NCBI RefSeq assembly: GCF_001424125.1 | Contig: NZ_LMQI01000001.1 | Span: 278,616 to 342,615, forward strand | DNA length: 64,000 nucleotides | Reading direction: 5' to 3' | From: Cellulomonas sp. Leaf395 | Lineage (GTDB): Bacteria > Actinomycetota > Actinomycetes > Actinomycetales > Cellulomonadaceae | Part shown: in pieces, positions 34,485 through 43,444 of the stretch | How the letters are laid out: each line of letters opens with the position of its first letter | How positions within the stretch are numbered: the first letter of the stretch is position 1 | Made by a program: the position numbers and the translations under genes | Notes under the pieces: model-generated | What the model was told of the DNA's origin: nothing | Databases searched by the model: none | Seen by the model: only the letters and a program-made list of their open reading frames with translations

Positions 34485-35102
34485 ATGACGACCGAGGCCC
34501 CCACCGGCACGAGATCGGGCGGCTACGCGAACGGCCGCGCCACGCGCGAGGAGATCCTCGACGTCGCCATGCAGCTGTTCGGCCAGGTCGGGTACCGCAC
34601 GGCGTCCCTGCGCGAGGTGGCGTCGCGCGTCGGCATCTCCCACCCCGGCCTGCTGCACCACTTCGCGAGCAAGGCGGTCCTGCTCGCGGCGGTGCTCGAG
34701 CGTCGCGACGAGGTGGACGACGCCGCGTTCGAGGCCGATCTGGCCGCCGGGCACGACTACGTCGACGCACTGGCGCGGATCGTCGAGCGCAACGCGTCGC
34801 GCCCCGGGATCGTCGAGCTCTTCGCGACGCTCTCGGCGGAGGCCACGTCACCCGACCACCCCGCGCACGCCTACTTCCAGGAGCGCTACCGCCGGGTGGT
34901 CGACCGCGCGGTCGCCGAGTTCAGCCGTCGGCGCGACGAGGGCCGGCTCCGGCCGGGCATCGATCCGCTGACCGCCGCCCGGCTCACGGTCGCGGTCATG
35001 GACGGCCTCCAGATCCAGTGGCTGCTGTCGGTCGACACCCCGGCCACCCGCCCGGACATGGCAGCCACCCTGCGCGCCTACATCGCCACCCTGCTCACGT
35101 GA
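34485..35102 (+). CDS. TetR-family regulator paired with a GH3 gene
   Basis: 205 residues. HTH at about 18-65 (GRATREEILDVAMQLFGQVG, LREVASRVGISHPGLLHHF). The C-terminal part ends VAVMDGLQIQWLLSVDTPA, closely matching the end of the TetR at 62468 (VMDGLQVQWLLDDSVDLPA), so the two are paralogues; both sit next to GH3 genes. Here the GH3 gene is convergent. Probable role: repression of beta-glucosidase/xylosidase genes until a sugar ligand appears (inference). Confidence 0.87.
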   Translation: MTTEAPTGTRSGGYANGRATREEILDVAMQLFGQVGYRTASLREVASRVGISHPGLLHHFASKAVLLAAVLERRDEVDDAAFEADLAAGHDYVDALARIVERNASRPGIVELFATLSAEATSPDHPAHAYFQERYRRVVDRAVAEFSRRRDEGRLRPGIDPLTAARLTVAVMDGLQIQWLLSVDTPATRPDMAATLRAYIATLLT

Positions 35103-35154
35103 GCTCGGCGGTTGCGACGCACGAGCTCGGCCGCGAGCAACGAGCTCGGCGCGG

Positions 35155-37395
35155 TCAGCCGGCGGTGACCTTGGCGACCAGGGTGTCGAGGGTGTCCCGG
35201 TCGAAGCCCGCGAGGCCGAGGTCCGCGATCACCTTGGCCGGCATCTGCAGGATCATCGCCTGCATCGTGTCGTCCAGCGGGGGCCTGTCAGCGGTCGGAG
35301 CCAGGGATGCCTGCAGGAGCGGTCCTCCGACAGGGTGCGCGAGCCACTCCTCGATCGTCGACATCACCGTGAGCTCGCCCCACAGCGGCTCGCCCTCGAC
35401 GTCCAGCGACACGGATCCGCGCAGGTCGCGCGACGACGCACCGACCTCGACGACGAACTCGCCGCCCTCGACCACCCAGCGGTGCAGCCCGGGGTGCCAG
35501 TACGACAGGTCCCGCGCGGTCAGGTCGAAGGACACCTCCCGTGACTCGCCGGCGTCGAGCGTCACCTTGGCGAACGCCTTGAGCTCGCGAACCGGACGGA
35601 GCACGGACGCCTCGGGGTCGCGGACGTAGACCTGGACCACCTCGGCGCCCGCAACAGGGCCGGTGTTGGTGATCGTGACGCGCACGGTGACGTCCGTGCC
35701 GGCGGCCGAGGCGGTGATGCCGTCGTAGGCGAAGGTCGTGTACGACAGCCCGTGGCCGAACGGGTAGGCCACGTCCATCGCGCGGGTGTCGTACCAGCGG
35801 TAGCCCACCAGGACGCCCTCGCCGTAGCGGACGACGCCGGCCTCACCGGGGAAGTTCCCGAACGCCGGGGTGTCCTCGATGCGGTGCGGGATGGTCTCCG
35901 TGAGCTTGCCGGACGGGGTGCGGACGCCGAGCAGCAGGTCCGCGACGGCCGACCCGCCCGCCTGCCCACCGAGCCAGGTCTCGAGGATCGCCGGGGCCAG
36001 GTCGCGCCAGCCGGTCACGGTGACCGCCGACCCGTTGGCGAGCACGACGACGACCCGGGGGTTGACCGCGGCGACCGCCCGCAGCAGCGCCACCTGGTTG
36101 TCGGGCAGGCCGAGCCGCGGCCGGTCGTAGCCCTCGGACTCGTCGGGGCCGGGCAGACCGAGGAACGCGACGACGGTCTCGGCGTCGCGTGCCACGGACA
36201 CGGCCTCGGCGAGCAGGTCGTCATCGGAGCCGTCCGGCCCGCCCGCGATGGTGAAGCCGGCCGCGAACGGCAGCTCGCCGCCGGCCGCCCGCAGCGCGTC
36301 GAGCGGGGTGTCGAGCCGGGTCGGGTTGACCTGCGACGAGCCGGCGCCCTGGTAGCGCGGGGTGCGGGCGAACTCGCCGATCACGACGACGCCCTCGGTC
36401 GAGGCCAGCGGGAGCAGACCGCCGTCGTTCTTCAGCAGCACGGAACCGGCGGCGGCGGCCTCGCGGGCCAGCGCGTGGTGGGCGTCGACGTCGAACGTGT
36501 CCGGTGATGACACGGCGGGCAGGCCCTTCGCGACGAGCTGGAGCACGCGCCGCGCGGCGACGTCCAGCACGGCCTCGTCGAGCGACCCGTCGCGGACGGC
36601 CGCCACGACCTCGTCATCGGGACGCGGACCCACGGCAGGCATCTGCAGGTCGAGCCCCGCCGCGAGCGCGGGGACCCGGTCGTGCACGGCACCCCAGTCG
36701 GACACGACGAGGCCCTCGAACGCCCACTCGTCGCGCAGGATCGCGGTGAGCAGCTCGTGGTGCTCGGACGCGTACGTCCCGTTGACCTTGTTGTACGCGC
36801 ACATCACAGTCCACGGCTGGGCCTTCGTGACGACGCGCTCGAACGCCGGCAGGTAGATCTCGCGCAGCGTGCGCTCGTCGACCTGGGCAGACACGCGCAT
36901 GCGGTCCGACTCCTGGTTGTTCGCCGCGTAGTGCTTGAGCGACGTCCCGACGCCCTGGCTCTGGATGCCCCGCACGATCGCGGTGCCCAGCTCGCCGGCG
37001 ACCACCGGGTCCTCGGAGACGTACTCGAAGTTGCGACCGCACAAGGGCGTGCGCTTGATGTTGACGCCCGGGCCCAGCAGGACGGCGACGTCGTTGGCGC
37101 GCGTCTCGCGTCCGAGCGCCTCGCCGACGCGGGTGAGCAGATCGACGTCCCACGACGAGCCCAGGGCCGCCGCGGTGGGGAAGCAGGTGGCGGGCACCGA
37201 GTCGCCCAGACCGAGGTGATCGGCGTCCTCGGCCTGCTTGCGCAGACCGTGCGGACCGTCCGCGACCATCACGGCGGGGACGCCCACCCGCTCGACGCCC
37301 TGCGTGTGCCAGAAGTCGGAGCCGGACGTCAGGGACGCCTTCTCCTGGAGCGTCAGCTGAGCCAGGACATGCTCGACGTCGAAGACCTGCGACAT
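35155..37395 (-). CDS. Glycoside hydrolase family 3 protein (beta-glucosidase/xylosidase type)
   Basis: 746 residues. ATG 37395 has GAGGAGG about ten bases upstream. GH3 N-terminal barrel: ASLTSGSDFWHTQGVERVGV, VMVADGPHGLRK, GPGVNIKRTPLCGRNFEYVSEDP, TSLKHYAANNQESDRM, and the nucleophile motif LVVSDWGAVHDR. Then the alpha/beta sandwich domain (about 330-540, LGLPGPDESEGYDRPRLGLP) and a fibronectin-III-like domain (about 585-690). There is no PA14 insert and no signal peptide, so it acts inside the cell on imported oligosaccharides. An extra C-terminal helix ends in LAGFDRDTLDTLVAKV. Substrate not predictable from sequence alone. Confidence 0.94.
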   Translation of the reverse strand: MSQVFDVEHVLAQLTLQEKASLTSGSDFWHTQGVERVGVPAVMVADGPHGLRKQAEDADHLGLGDSVPATCFPTAAALGSSWDVDLLTRVGEALGRETRANDVAVLLGPGVNIKRTPLCGRNFEYVSEDPVVAGELGTAIVRGIQSQGVGTSLKHYAANNQESDRMRVSAQVDERTLREIYLPAFERVVTKAQPWTVMCAYNKVNGTYASEHHELLTAILRDEWAFEGLVVSDWGAVHDRVPALAAGLDLQMPAVGPRPDDEVVAAVRDGSLDEAVLDVAARRVLQLVAKGLPAVSSPDTFDVDAHHALAREAAAAGSVLLKNDGGLLPLASTEGVVVIGEFARTPRYQGAGSSQVNPTRLDTPLDALRAAGGELPFAAGFTIAGGPDGSDDDLLAEAVSVARDAETVVAFLGLPGPDESEGYDRPRLGLPDNQVALLRAVAAVNPRVVVVLANGSAVTVTGWRDLAPAILETWLGGQAGGSAVADLLLGVRTPSGKLTETIPHRIEDTPAFGNFPGEAGVVRYGEGVLVGYRWYDTRAMDVAYPFGHGLSYTTFAYDGITASAAGTDVTVRVTITNTGPVAGAEVVQVYVRDPEASVLRPVRELKAFAKVTLDAGESREVSFDLTARDLSYWHPGLHRWVVEGGEFVVEVGASSRDLRGSVSLDVEGEPLWGELTVMSTIEEWLAHPVGGPLLQASLAPTADRPPLDDTMQAMILQMPAKVIADLGLAGFDRDTLDTLVAKVTAG

Positions 37396-37446
37396 TGCCG
37401 GGTACCTCCTCGGTGGGGTGCGTCGCCGCCACCCTAACCGATTCCC

Positions 37447-37458
37447 TACCGCGCGGTA
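37447..37458. promoter_or_regulatory. Palindrome upstream of the GH3 gene
   Basis: TACCGCGCGGTA, perfect 12-bp dyad, 52 bases before the GH3 start on the minus strand. Read on that strand it is preceded by CACT, giving ACTTACC; the operators at the second GH3 locus carry the similar half-site ACTTACT. It may be the binding site of the linked TetR. Confidence 0.5.
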
Positions 37459-37462
37459 AGTG

Positions 37463-38134
37463 TCAGGGGACCTGCGCCGTGCCGTCCAGGAACGATCCCG
37501 TGACCCCGCCACCGTCGAGGACCGCCAGGCACAGTCCCACGCGGTCGCCGTCCTCCCAGGAGCGCTCGGTCGGCGACCACGTCACCGTGCGCACGCCTGC
37601 CGCGACCTCGTCGGTGTCGAGCACGCACGCGCGGGCCACCCGGGCGTCGGCGGACTGCTGGCCCGGCCACACCGCATCCGGGGCGAACGAGAACTCGGTG
37701 ACCACCTGGGCCTCGTGCGGCTCGGCGCAGGGGACCACTCGCACGTTGTCCACGCGCCCGTCGGCGGGCACCGACAGGACGCAGTTGCCCGTGACCAGCT
37801 GCTGCGCGCGAGCCTCCCGCGCGGCGGGCACGTCGGCGGGCAGAGGGCGGGTGGCCATCATGGTGAGCACGGCGACCGACACCCCGACGGCGAGGGCCAC
37901 GGTGCCGAGCACGCCGAGGACCGCGCCGGCGATCGCCAGACCACGCCCGCGGGTGTGGCGCGACGCGAGGCGACGGAACGCCACGACCGCCAGCACCAGG
38001 GCCGCCGGACCGAGCCCGAAGAGCCCCATGACCAGCGACCAGACCGCCGTCGGCTCGAGCCGGGCGCGCGGTGGCACCCACCCGGGGGCGTAGTGCACCG
38101 CCGGGTGGGCGTAGGGGTTGCGGTGGTCGCTCAG
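37463..38134 (-). CDS. DUF4190-type membrane protein, probable CTG start
   Basis: About 223 residues. No ATG, GTG or TTG begins the frame near its natural start (SDHRNPYAHPAVHYAPGW), but CTG at 38134 does, with GGGG seven to eight bases upstream; the next option is an internal GTG about 36 bases later. Two membrane helices (about 35-55 and 70-95) separated by a basic loop are typical of DUF4190, followed by an extracellular domain with conserved cysteines (GNCVLSV, VVPCAEPHEAQVV, RACVLD, GLCLAV), like septum-formation-family proteins. It follows its paralogue at 38137 in the same operon. Confidence 0.72.
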   Translation of the reverse strand: MSDHRNPYAHPAVHYAPGWVPPRARLEPTAVWSLVMGLFGLGPAALVLAVVAFRRLASRHTRGRGLAIAGAVLGVLGTVALAVGVSVAVLTMMATRPLPADVPAAREARAQQLVTGNCVLSVPADGRVDNVRVVPCAEPHEAQVVTEFSFAPDAVWPGQQSADARVARACVLDTDEVAAGVRTVTWSPTERSWEDGDRVGLCLAVLDGGGVTGSFLDGTAQVP

Positions 38135-38136
38135 GA

Positions 38137-39318
38137 CTACACCCCAGCGCCCGCGAGCTCGAGGGTCCCGACGACCGCCGACCCGGTCATGCCGGGTTCG
38201 TCGCCGTAGTAGACGCAGTAGGCGTACGTGGCACCGCCCGCGAAGTCGTCGGGGTGCGGGTAGAACAGCTCGACGTTGCCGTCGTCGAAGTAGCCGGGGA
38301 CGAGGGACTCGGTGAGGGCGTCGCACTCGCCCCACGCGTCGTTGAACGCGGTGTCGTACTCGTCGTCGGGGTTGAGGCTCACCGGGCCGGACATCGTGAT
38401 CAGGCCGACGACCTCCGCGTCGTGCGGGAGGGCGCAGTCGACGGGGTCGGTGTCCGCCATGTCGTACTCCCACGGCTCCGTGGTCAGGCACGTGCCCGCG
38501 GTGAGGTCGGTCCGGAGCGCGAAGTCCGGCAGCTCGGAACCCGTGTCCGAGCCGGTCGCGCCCTCCTCGACGCCCTCCTCGAACCCTTGCTCGAACTCCT
38601 CCCACATGCCGGAGGAGGCTCCGGTGCTGCCGATGAGCCAGATGACGAACACGATGTAGGCGGCGATCGCGAGCATCCAGAGGATCCCGACCGCGCCGAT
38701 GACGATGCCCGCGATGGCCCACCCGCGGCCCGACTTGCCCGAGGCCTTGATGCGGCGCAGCGCCGCGATGCCCAGCCCCAGACCGACCGCACCGGGCAGC
38801 CCGCCGAAGATCAGCAGTCCGGCCGTGCTGGTGACGAAGGACGCGATCGCCATGCCCTCGGTCGGCGGCGGCGCGTAGGGCTGGCCGTACCCGTACGGCT
38901 GCACCTCGTACGGCTGCGCCCCGTAGGGCGACGGCGCCTGCTCGTACCCGGGGGCGCCGTAGGGGGGCTGGGGTGCGCCGTACTGCGGAGCACCGTACTG
39001 CGGTGCGGGTGCCCCGTACTGCGGAGCGCCGTACTGCGGCGCCGGTGCCCCGTATTGCCCGGGCCCGGGCTGCTGGCCGTAGGGGGTCGCGTATCCCGCT
39101 GCCGCCGCCTCGGTCTGCTGGCCGTACGGCGAGGGGGGCGTGGGCGGCGCACCGTAGGGGTTCATCGGCCCGGTCTCCCCGACCGGCGTCCGCACCGCCT
39201 CGTACCCGCTGGGTGCCACGGCCTCGTGCCCGCCGGGCGCGACGGGGACCGTCGGTGCCGGGTCGGGGACGGCGTAGGGGTCGGGAACCGGAGCCGGCCC
39301 CCCGGGCTCGTTGCTCAT
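38137..39318 (-). CDS. DUF4190/septum-formation-family membrane protein with YGAP repeats
   Basis: 393 residues. The N-terminal 155 residues are a Pro/Tyr/Gly/Ala/Gln-rich cytoplasmic tail with tandem QYGAP units (about residues 88-120). Two membrane helices follow (about 157-185 and 205-235) with the DUF4190 loop RRIKASGKSGRGWAIAG between them, then an acidic external domain with cysteines (AGTCLTTEPWE, DCALPHDAEVVG, ECDALTESLVP, YCVYYGDEPG) in the arrangement of septum formation proteins. Function unknown, probably cell-envelope related. Gene order xthA, this gene, paralogue. Confidence 0.82.
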   Translation of the reverse strand: MSNEPGGPAPVPDPYAVPDPAPTVPVAPGGHEAVAPSGYEAVRTPVGETGPMNPYGAPPTPPSPYGQQTEAAAAGYATPYGQQPGPGQYGAPAPQYGAPQYGAPAPQYGAPQYGAPQPPYGAPGYEQAPSPYGAQPYEVQPYGYGQPYAPPPTEGMAIASFVTSTAGLLIFGGLPGAVGLGLGIAALRRIKASGKSGRGWAIAGIVIGAVGILWMLAIAAYIVFVIWLIGSTGASSGMWEEFEQGFEEGVEEGATGSDTGSELPDFALRTDLTAGTCLTTEPWEYDMADTDPVDCALPHDAEVVGLITMSGPVSLNPDDEYDTAFNDAWGECDALTESLVPGYFDDGNVELFYPHPDDFAGGATYAYCVYYGDEPGMTGSAVVGTLELAGAGV

Positions 39319-39389
39319 GCGCGCACGCTAGCCCACCGCGCACCCACCACGAGGGCGCTTTCCACCGACATCACCCCGCCCGGACGGCG

Positions 39390-40181
39390 TCAGTCGGCGA
39401 TCTCGAGCACCACCGGCACGTGGTCGGACGGCGCCTTGCCCTTGCGCTCGTTGCGCTCGATGGTCACACCCCTCACCCGTGCGGCCAGCGCGGGCGTCGC
39501 GTAGGTGAGGTCGATGCGCATGCCCTCGTTCCGGGGGAACCGCAGCTGCTGGTAGTCCCAGTAGGTGTACGTGTGCTCGGCGGGGACGTGGACGCGGGAG
39601 ACCTCGGTGTACCCGGCGTCGGCGAGGGCCGTGAATGCGTCGCGCTCGGCCGGGCTCACGTGCGTGCGCCCGGCGAAGAAGCCCATGTCCCAGACGTCGG
39701 TGTCCAGCGGGGCGATGTTCCAGTCGCCCACCAGGGCCACCTGCGCCTCGGCGTCGGCGGCGAGCCAGCCGTGGGCGGCATCGCGCAGCCGGCCCAGCCA
39801 GTCGAGCTTGTACGCGTAGTGGGGGTCCTCGAGCTCGCGGCCGTTGGGGACGTAGAGGCTCCACACCCGCACGCCGCCGCACGTCGCCCCGAGCGCGCGG
39901 GCCTCGGCCGCCGCCGGGTCGCCCCAGGTGGGCATCCCGGGGAACCCGACCTCGACGTCCTCGATGCCGACCTTCGAGACGATCGCGACGCCGTTCCACT
40001 GGCTGAACCCGGTCGTCGCCACCTCGTAGCCGAGCGCCTCGAAACCTTCGCGCGGGAACTGGTCGTCCTTGCACTTGGTCTCCTGCAGGGCCAGGACGTC
40101 GACGCCCGTCCGCTCCAGGAAGGCGAGCGCGCGGTCCGCTCGCGCACGGATCGAGTTGATGTTCCAGGTGGCCAGACGCAT
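39390..40181 (-). CDS. xthA: Exodeoxyribonuclease III (AP endonuclease)
   Basis: 263 residues. Start ATG 40181 gives the classic MRLATWNINSIRARADR. Further EEP-fold motifs: LALQETKCKDDQFP (catalytic Glu), VRVWSLYVPNGRE, VALVGDWNIAPLDTDVW, RIDLTYATPAL and SDHVPVVLEI (catalytic Asp-His). It removes 3' blocks and cuts abasic sites in base excision repair. It diverges from the SDR gene by 124 bases. Confidence 0.95.
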   Translation of the reverse strand: MRLATWNINSIRARADRALAFLERTGVDVLALQETKCKDDQFPREGFEALGYEVATTGFSQWNGVAIVSKVGIEDVEVGFPGMPTWGDPAAAEARALGATCGGVRVWSLYVPNGRELEDPHYAYKLDWLGRLRDAAHGWLAADAEAQVALVGDWNIAPLDTDVWDMGFFAGRTHVSPAERDAFTALADAGYTEVSRVHVPAEHTYTYWDYQQLRFPRNEGMRIDLTYATPALAARVRGVTIERNERKGKAPSDHVPVVLEIAD

Positions 40182-40305
40182 GGGGCAGGACGCTACCCGG
40201 AGCCACCGACTCGTGAGCCGACCGACGATCCGGACATCTAGGTGTTGAGCGGCACGAACCGCTCCCGTACGGTGCGGGACAACGGACCAGCAGAAAGGCA
40301 CCGAG

Positions 40306-41061
40306 GTGGAGCACGCGCTCACCGGCCGGCGTGCGCTCGTCACCGGCGGCGCGTCGGGGATCGGCCGCGCCGTCGCCCTCGCGCTCGCCAGAGCGGGAGC
40401 GGACGTCGCCGTCACGCACCTGTCGCACGACGCCACGGCCGTCGTCGCCGAGATCAAGGAGACGGGCCAGATCGCGGCGTCCTTCCAGGTGGACTCCCGA
40501 CGCAGCTGGGACGTCGACAAGGCGGTCAGCGACGCCGCCTCGGCGCTCGGCGGCGGGATCGACATCCTCGTCAACAACGTGGGCGGACCGGTCGACAGGC
40601 GCACCGTCCCGGCGATGGACGACGCCCACTGGCACGGGGTGCTGGACCTGAACCTCTCGTCGGCGTTCTACGCCAGCCGGGCCGCGCTCGCGGTGATGCC
40701 CGACGGCGGCCGCATCATCACCATCGGCGCCCAGGCGGCGCGCAGCGGCGGCGGCACGGGGATGGTCGCGTACACCACCGCCAAGGCCGCGCTCGAGGGG
40801 TTCACCCGGGCGATGGCGCGAGAGCTGGGGCCGCGCCGGATCACGGTGAACGTGGTCGCGCCGGGGTTCGTCGGCGGCACACCGCTGCACGCGACCTACA
40901 CGCCCGAGCCCGCGCAGCGGGCCGCCGTCGCCGCGTCCGCGCTGAACCGCGCGGGCGCTCCCGACGACATCGCCGACGCGGTGACCTTCCTCGCCTCGGA
41001 CGGCGCGTCGTTCGTGACCGGCGCGGTCCTGGACGTCAACGGCGGCGCCTACTTCACCTGA
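40306..41061 (+). CDS. Short-chain dehydrogenase/reductase
   Basis: 251 residues from GTG 40306, with AAAGG eight to ten bases upstream. Rossmann motif TGGASGIG (about 13-20), NNVGG (about 89) and the active-site Tyr-x3-Lys as YTTAK (about 160-164), with the C-terminal FLASDGASFVTGAVLDVNGG typical of FabG-like SDRs. Classical NAD(P)-dependent oxidoreductase; substrate not predictable. It ends 54 bases before a convergent TetR gene that may regulate it. Confidence 0.9.
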   Translation: MEHALTGRRALVTGGASGIGRAVALALARAGADVAVTHLSHDATAVVAEIKETGQIAASFQVDSRRSWDVDKAVSDAASALGGGIDILVNNVGGPVDRRTVPAMDDAHWHGVLDLNLSSAFYASRAALAVMPDGGRIITIGAQAARSGGGTGMVAYTTAKAALEGFTRAMARELGPRRITVNVVAPGFVGGTPLHATYTPEPAQRAAVAASALNRAGAPDDIADAVTFLASDGASFVTGAVLDVNGGAYFT

Positions 41062-41115
41062 CCCCGACGGTTGCGTCCGCACATCCGGTCGTCGGGACGC
41101 TCGAACGTGCGGACG

Positions 41116-41712
41116 TCAGGAGTCGACGCCGATCGGCCAGCCGCTGATCGCGGACCACGCCCAGGTGGCCGCATCCTGCGCGGGAGGCAGCGGGTCGCGC
41201 TCCAGCCATGCGATCAGCACGCCGATGACCGACCCGGCCAGCGCGGCCGCAGCGATCGGCCGGGGCAGGCCGGGCAGGGCCGGGGGTGCATCGTGCAGCT
41301 CCAGGCCGGCGAGCGCGAGGGCGTTGACGCGTCGGCGTAGCCGTGCGACGGCGACGGGAGAGCCGTGCTCGCCGAGCGCGCTGCGGTACAGGGTGACGTT
41401 CTCGGCGACGTGCGTGGCGTAGCGCACCAGCACGTCGGGAGGCGTCTCGAGGGGCAGACCCGGACGGAGGTCCGTGAGGTCGGCGCCGACGAGGGCAGCC
41501 CGTGCGTCGAGGGCGTCGGCCAGCAGCGTGTCCGTGTCGGGGTAGTGCTGGTAGAAGGTGCTGCGGTTCACGGTGGCACGGTCGGCGACGTCGGCGACGG
41601 AGATCTCGTCGAAGGTGCGTTCCCGTGCGAGCGCGAGCAGGGCATCCTGGAGCAGCCGTCGCGTGCGCAGAACTCGCGGATCCACCCGGGCGCCGTCGTC
41701 CTGGTCCGTCAT
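41116..41712 (-). CDS. TetR-family transcriptional regulator
   Basis: 198 residues. HTH at about 20-62 (TRRLLQDALLALARERTFDE, VADVADRATVNRSTFYQHY) followed by a DUF-like C-terminal domain (ENVTLYRSALGEHGSPVAVARL, PLPPAQDAATWAWSAI), the TetR_C type seen in putative dihydroxyacetone-kinase-regulator-like proteins. Start ATG 41712 chosen as the first giving a normal short N-terminus; an upstream start at 41805 would add 31 residues over the glp terminator. Neighbours are the SDR and the glp operon; target unknown. Confidence 0.85.
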   Translation of the reverse strand: MTDQDDGARVDPRVLRTRRLLQDALLALARERTFDEISVADVADRATVNRSTFYQHYPDTDTLLADALDARAALVGADLTDLRPGLPLETPPDVLVRYATHVAENVTLYRSALGEHGSPVAVARLRRRVNALALAGLELHDAPPALPGLPRPIAAAALAGSVIGVLIAWLERDPLPPAQDAATWAWSAISGWPIGVDS

Positions 41713-41782
41713 CCGGCCATGATGCCACCGACCAGTAACCGACACCTGGCGCGCACCGTCGACCACCGCCTCGGGCAAGACA

Positions 41783-41814
41783 AGGGCCGGGGTGCCTCGT
41801 CGCACCCCGGCCCT
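41783..41814 (-). terminator. Terminator of the glp operon
   Basis: A perfect 13-bp stem (AGGGCCGGGGTGC and its complement) with a six-base loop, 14 bases after the glpK stop on the minus strand. Confidence 0.88.
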
Positions 41815-41827
41815 CGCCCGTCGATCG

Positions 41828-43351
41828 TCAGACCACGTCGTCGTCGACCCAGTCGAAGGTCTTGGTGACGGCCTTCTTCCAGAGCCGGAACTGCCGGTCG
41901 CGCTCCGCGTCGTCCATCTGCGGCTCCCAGCGCTTGTCCTCGGCCCAGTTGTCGATGACGTCCTGCTCGCCGTTCCAGAAGCCGACCGCGATGCCGGCCG
42001 CGTAGGCGGCGCCGAGGGCGGTGGTCTCCGCGACCTGCGGGCGGATGACGGTGACGCCGAGGATGTCGGCCTGGAACTGCATGAGGGTCTCGTTGGCGAT
42101 CATGCCGCCGTCGACCTTCAGCTCGGTCAGGTCGACACCCGAGTCGGCGTTCATCGCGTCCAGGACCTCGCGGGTCTGGAACGCCGTCGCCTCCAGCGCG
42201 GCCCGGGCGATGTGCCCCTTGTTGACGAACCGCGTGAGGCCGACGAGCGCGCCGCGCGCGTCCGACCGCCAGTACGGCGCGAACAGGCCCGAGAACGCCG
42301 GCACGAAGTACGCGCCACCGTTGTCCTCGACCGTGCCCGCCAGCTGCTCGATCTCCGGCGCCGACGAGATCAGCCCGAGGTTGTCGCGCAGCCACTGGAC
42401 CAAGGAGCCCGTCACGGCGATCGAGCCCTCGAGGGCGTAGACCGTCGGCTGGTCGCCGATCTTGTAGCAGACCGTGGTGAGCAGGCCGTTCTTGGACGGG
42501 ATCGGCTCCGTGCCCGTGTTGATGAGCATGAAGTTGCCGGTGCCGTAGGTGTTCTTGGCGTGCCCCACCTCGAAGCAGGCCTGCCCGAACGTGGCGGCCT
42601 GCTGGTCGCCGAGGATGCCCGCGATCGGCACGCCCGGGACCATGCCGCCCTCGCGACCCTTGCCGTACACCTCGGACGACGACCGGATCTCCGGCAGCAT
42701 CGACAGGGGGATGCCCATGTCGCTCGCGATCTCCTCGTTCCACGTGAGGGTGTCGAGGTTCATCAGCATGGTGCGCGACGCGTTGGTCGGGTCGGTGACG
42801 TGCACGCCGCCGTCGACCCCGCCGGTCATGTTCCACAGCACCCACGAGTCGGTGTTGCCGAACGCCAGGTCACCGGCCTCCGCCTTGGCCCGGGCACCCT
42901 CGACGTTGTCGAGGATCCACTTGATCTTCGGACCGGAGAAGTACGTGGCCAGCGGCAGGCCGACCTTCGCCTTGTACCGGTCCGCGCCGCCCCCGAGCGC
43001 CCCCAGCTCCTCGGCGATCTTGTCGGTGCGTGTGTCCTGCCAGACGATCGCGTTGTAGACCGGCTTGCCGGTGGTCCGGTCCCAGACGACGGCCGTCTCC
43101 CGCTGGTTGGTGATGCCGACGGCGGCAAGGTCCTTGTAGGTGAGGTTGGCGCGGGTCAGCGCGAGACCGACCACCTCACGGACGTTCTTCCAGATCTCCT
43201 CCGCGTTGTGCTCCACCCAGCCGGCGCGCGGGAAGATCTGTTCGTGCTCGATCTGCCCGGACTCGACGATGTGGCCGGAGTGGTCGAAGACGATCGCGCG
43301 GGAGCTCGTGGTTCCCTGGTCGATGGCGAGGACGTACTTGGTGTCGGGCAT
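41828..43351 (-). CDS. glpK: Glycerol kinase
   Basis: 507 residues of an FGGY kinase. ATG 43351 is preceded by GGAGGAATC. Motifs: [109 protein letters not shown] and [20 protein letters not shown]. It makes sn-glycerol-3-phosphate from glycerol and ATP. Last gene of glpD-glpF-glpK. Confidence 0.97.
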   Translation of the reverse strand: MPDTKYVLAIDQGTTSSRAIVFDHSGHIVESGQIEHEQIFPRAGWVEHNAEEIWKNVREVVGLALTRANLTYKDLAAVGITNQRETAVVWDRTTGKPVYNAIVWQDTRTDKIAEELGALGGGADRYKAKVGLPLATYFSGPKIKWILDNVEGARAKAEAGDLAFGNTDSWVLWNMTGGVDGGVHVTDPTNASRTMLMNLDTLTWNEEIASDMGIPLSMLPEIRSSSEVYGKGREGGMVPGVPIAGILGDQQAATFGQACFEVGHAKNTYGTGNFMLINTGTEPIPSKNGLLTTVCYKIGDQPTVYALEGSIAVTGSLVQWLRDNLGLISSAPEIEQLAGTVEDNGGAYFVPAFSGLFAPYWRSDARGALVGLTRFVNKGHIARAALEATAFQTREVLDAMNADSGVDLTELKVDGGMIANETLMQFQADILGVTVIRPQVAETTALGAAYAAGIAVGFWNGEQDVIDNWAEDKRWEPQMDDAERDRQFRLWKKAVTKTFDWVDDDVV

Positions 43352-43444
43352 GGTGAAGATTCCTCCGGATGGTTCGGGTGGCCCGGACGGCGCTCGCAGA
43401 GGGTTGGGAGCGCCGCCCGGACGGGGACGGCTGCGTGCTGTGCG

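Noticed and set aside
35101..35150. Three GAGCTCGGC direct repeats between tetR and GH3
   Set aside because: Irregular spacing (22 and 19 bases) in a convergent gap; probably chance in GC-rich DNA.
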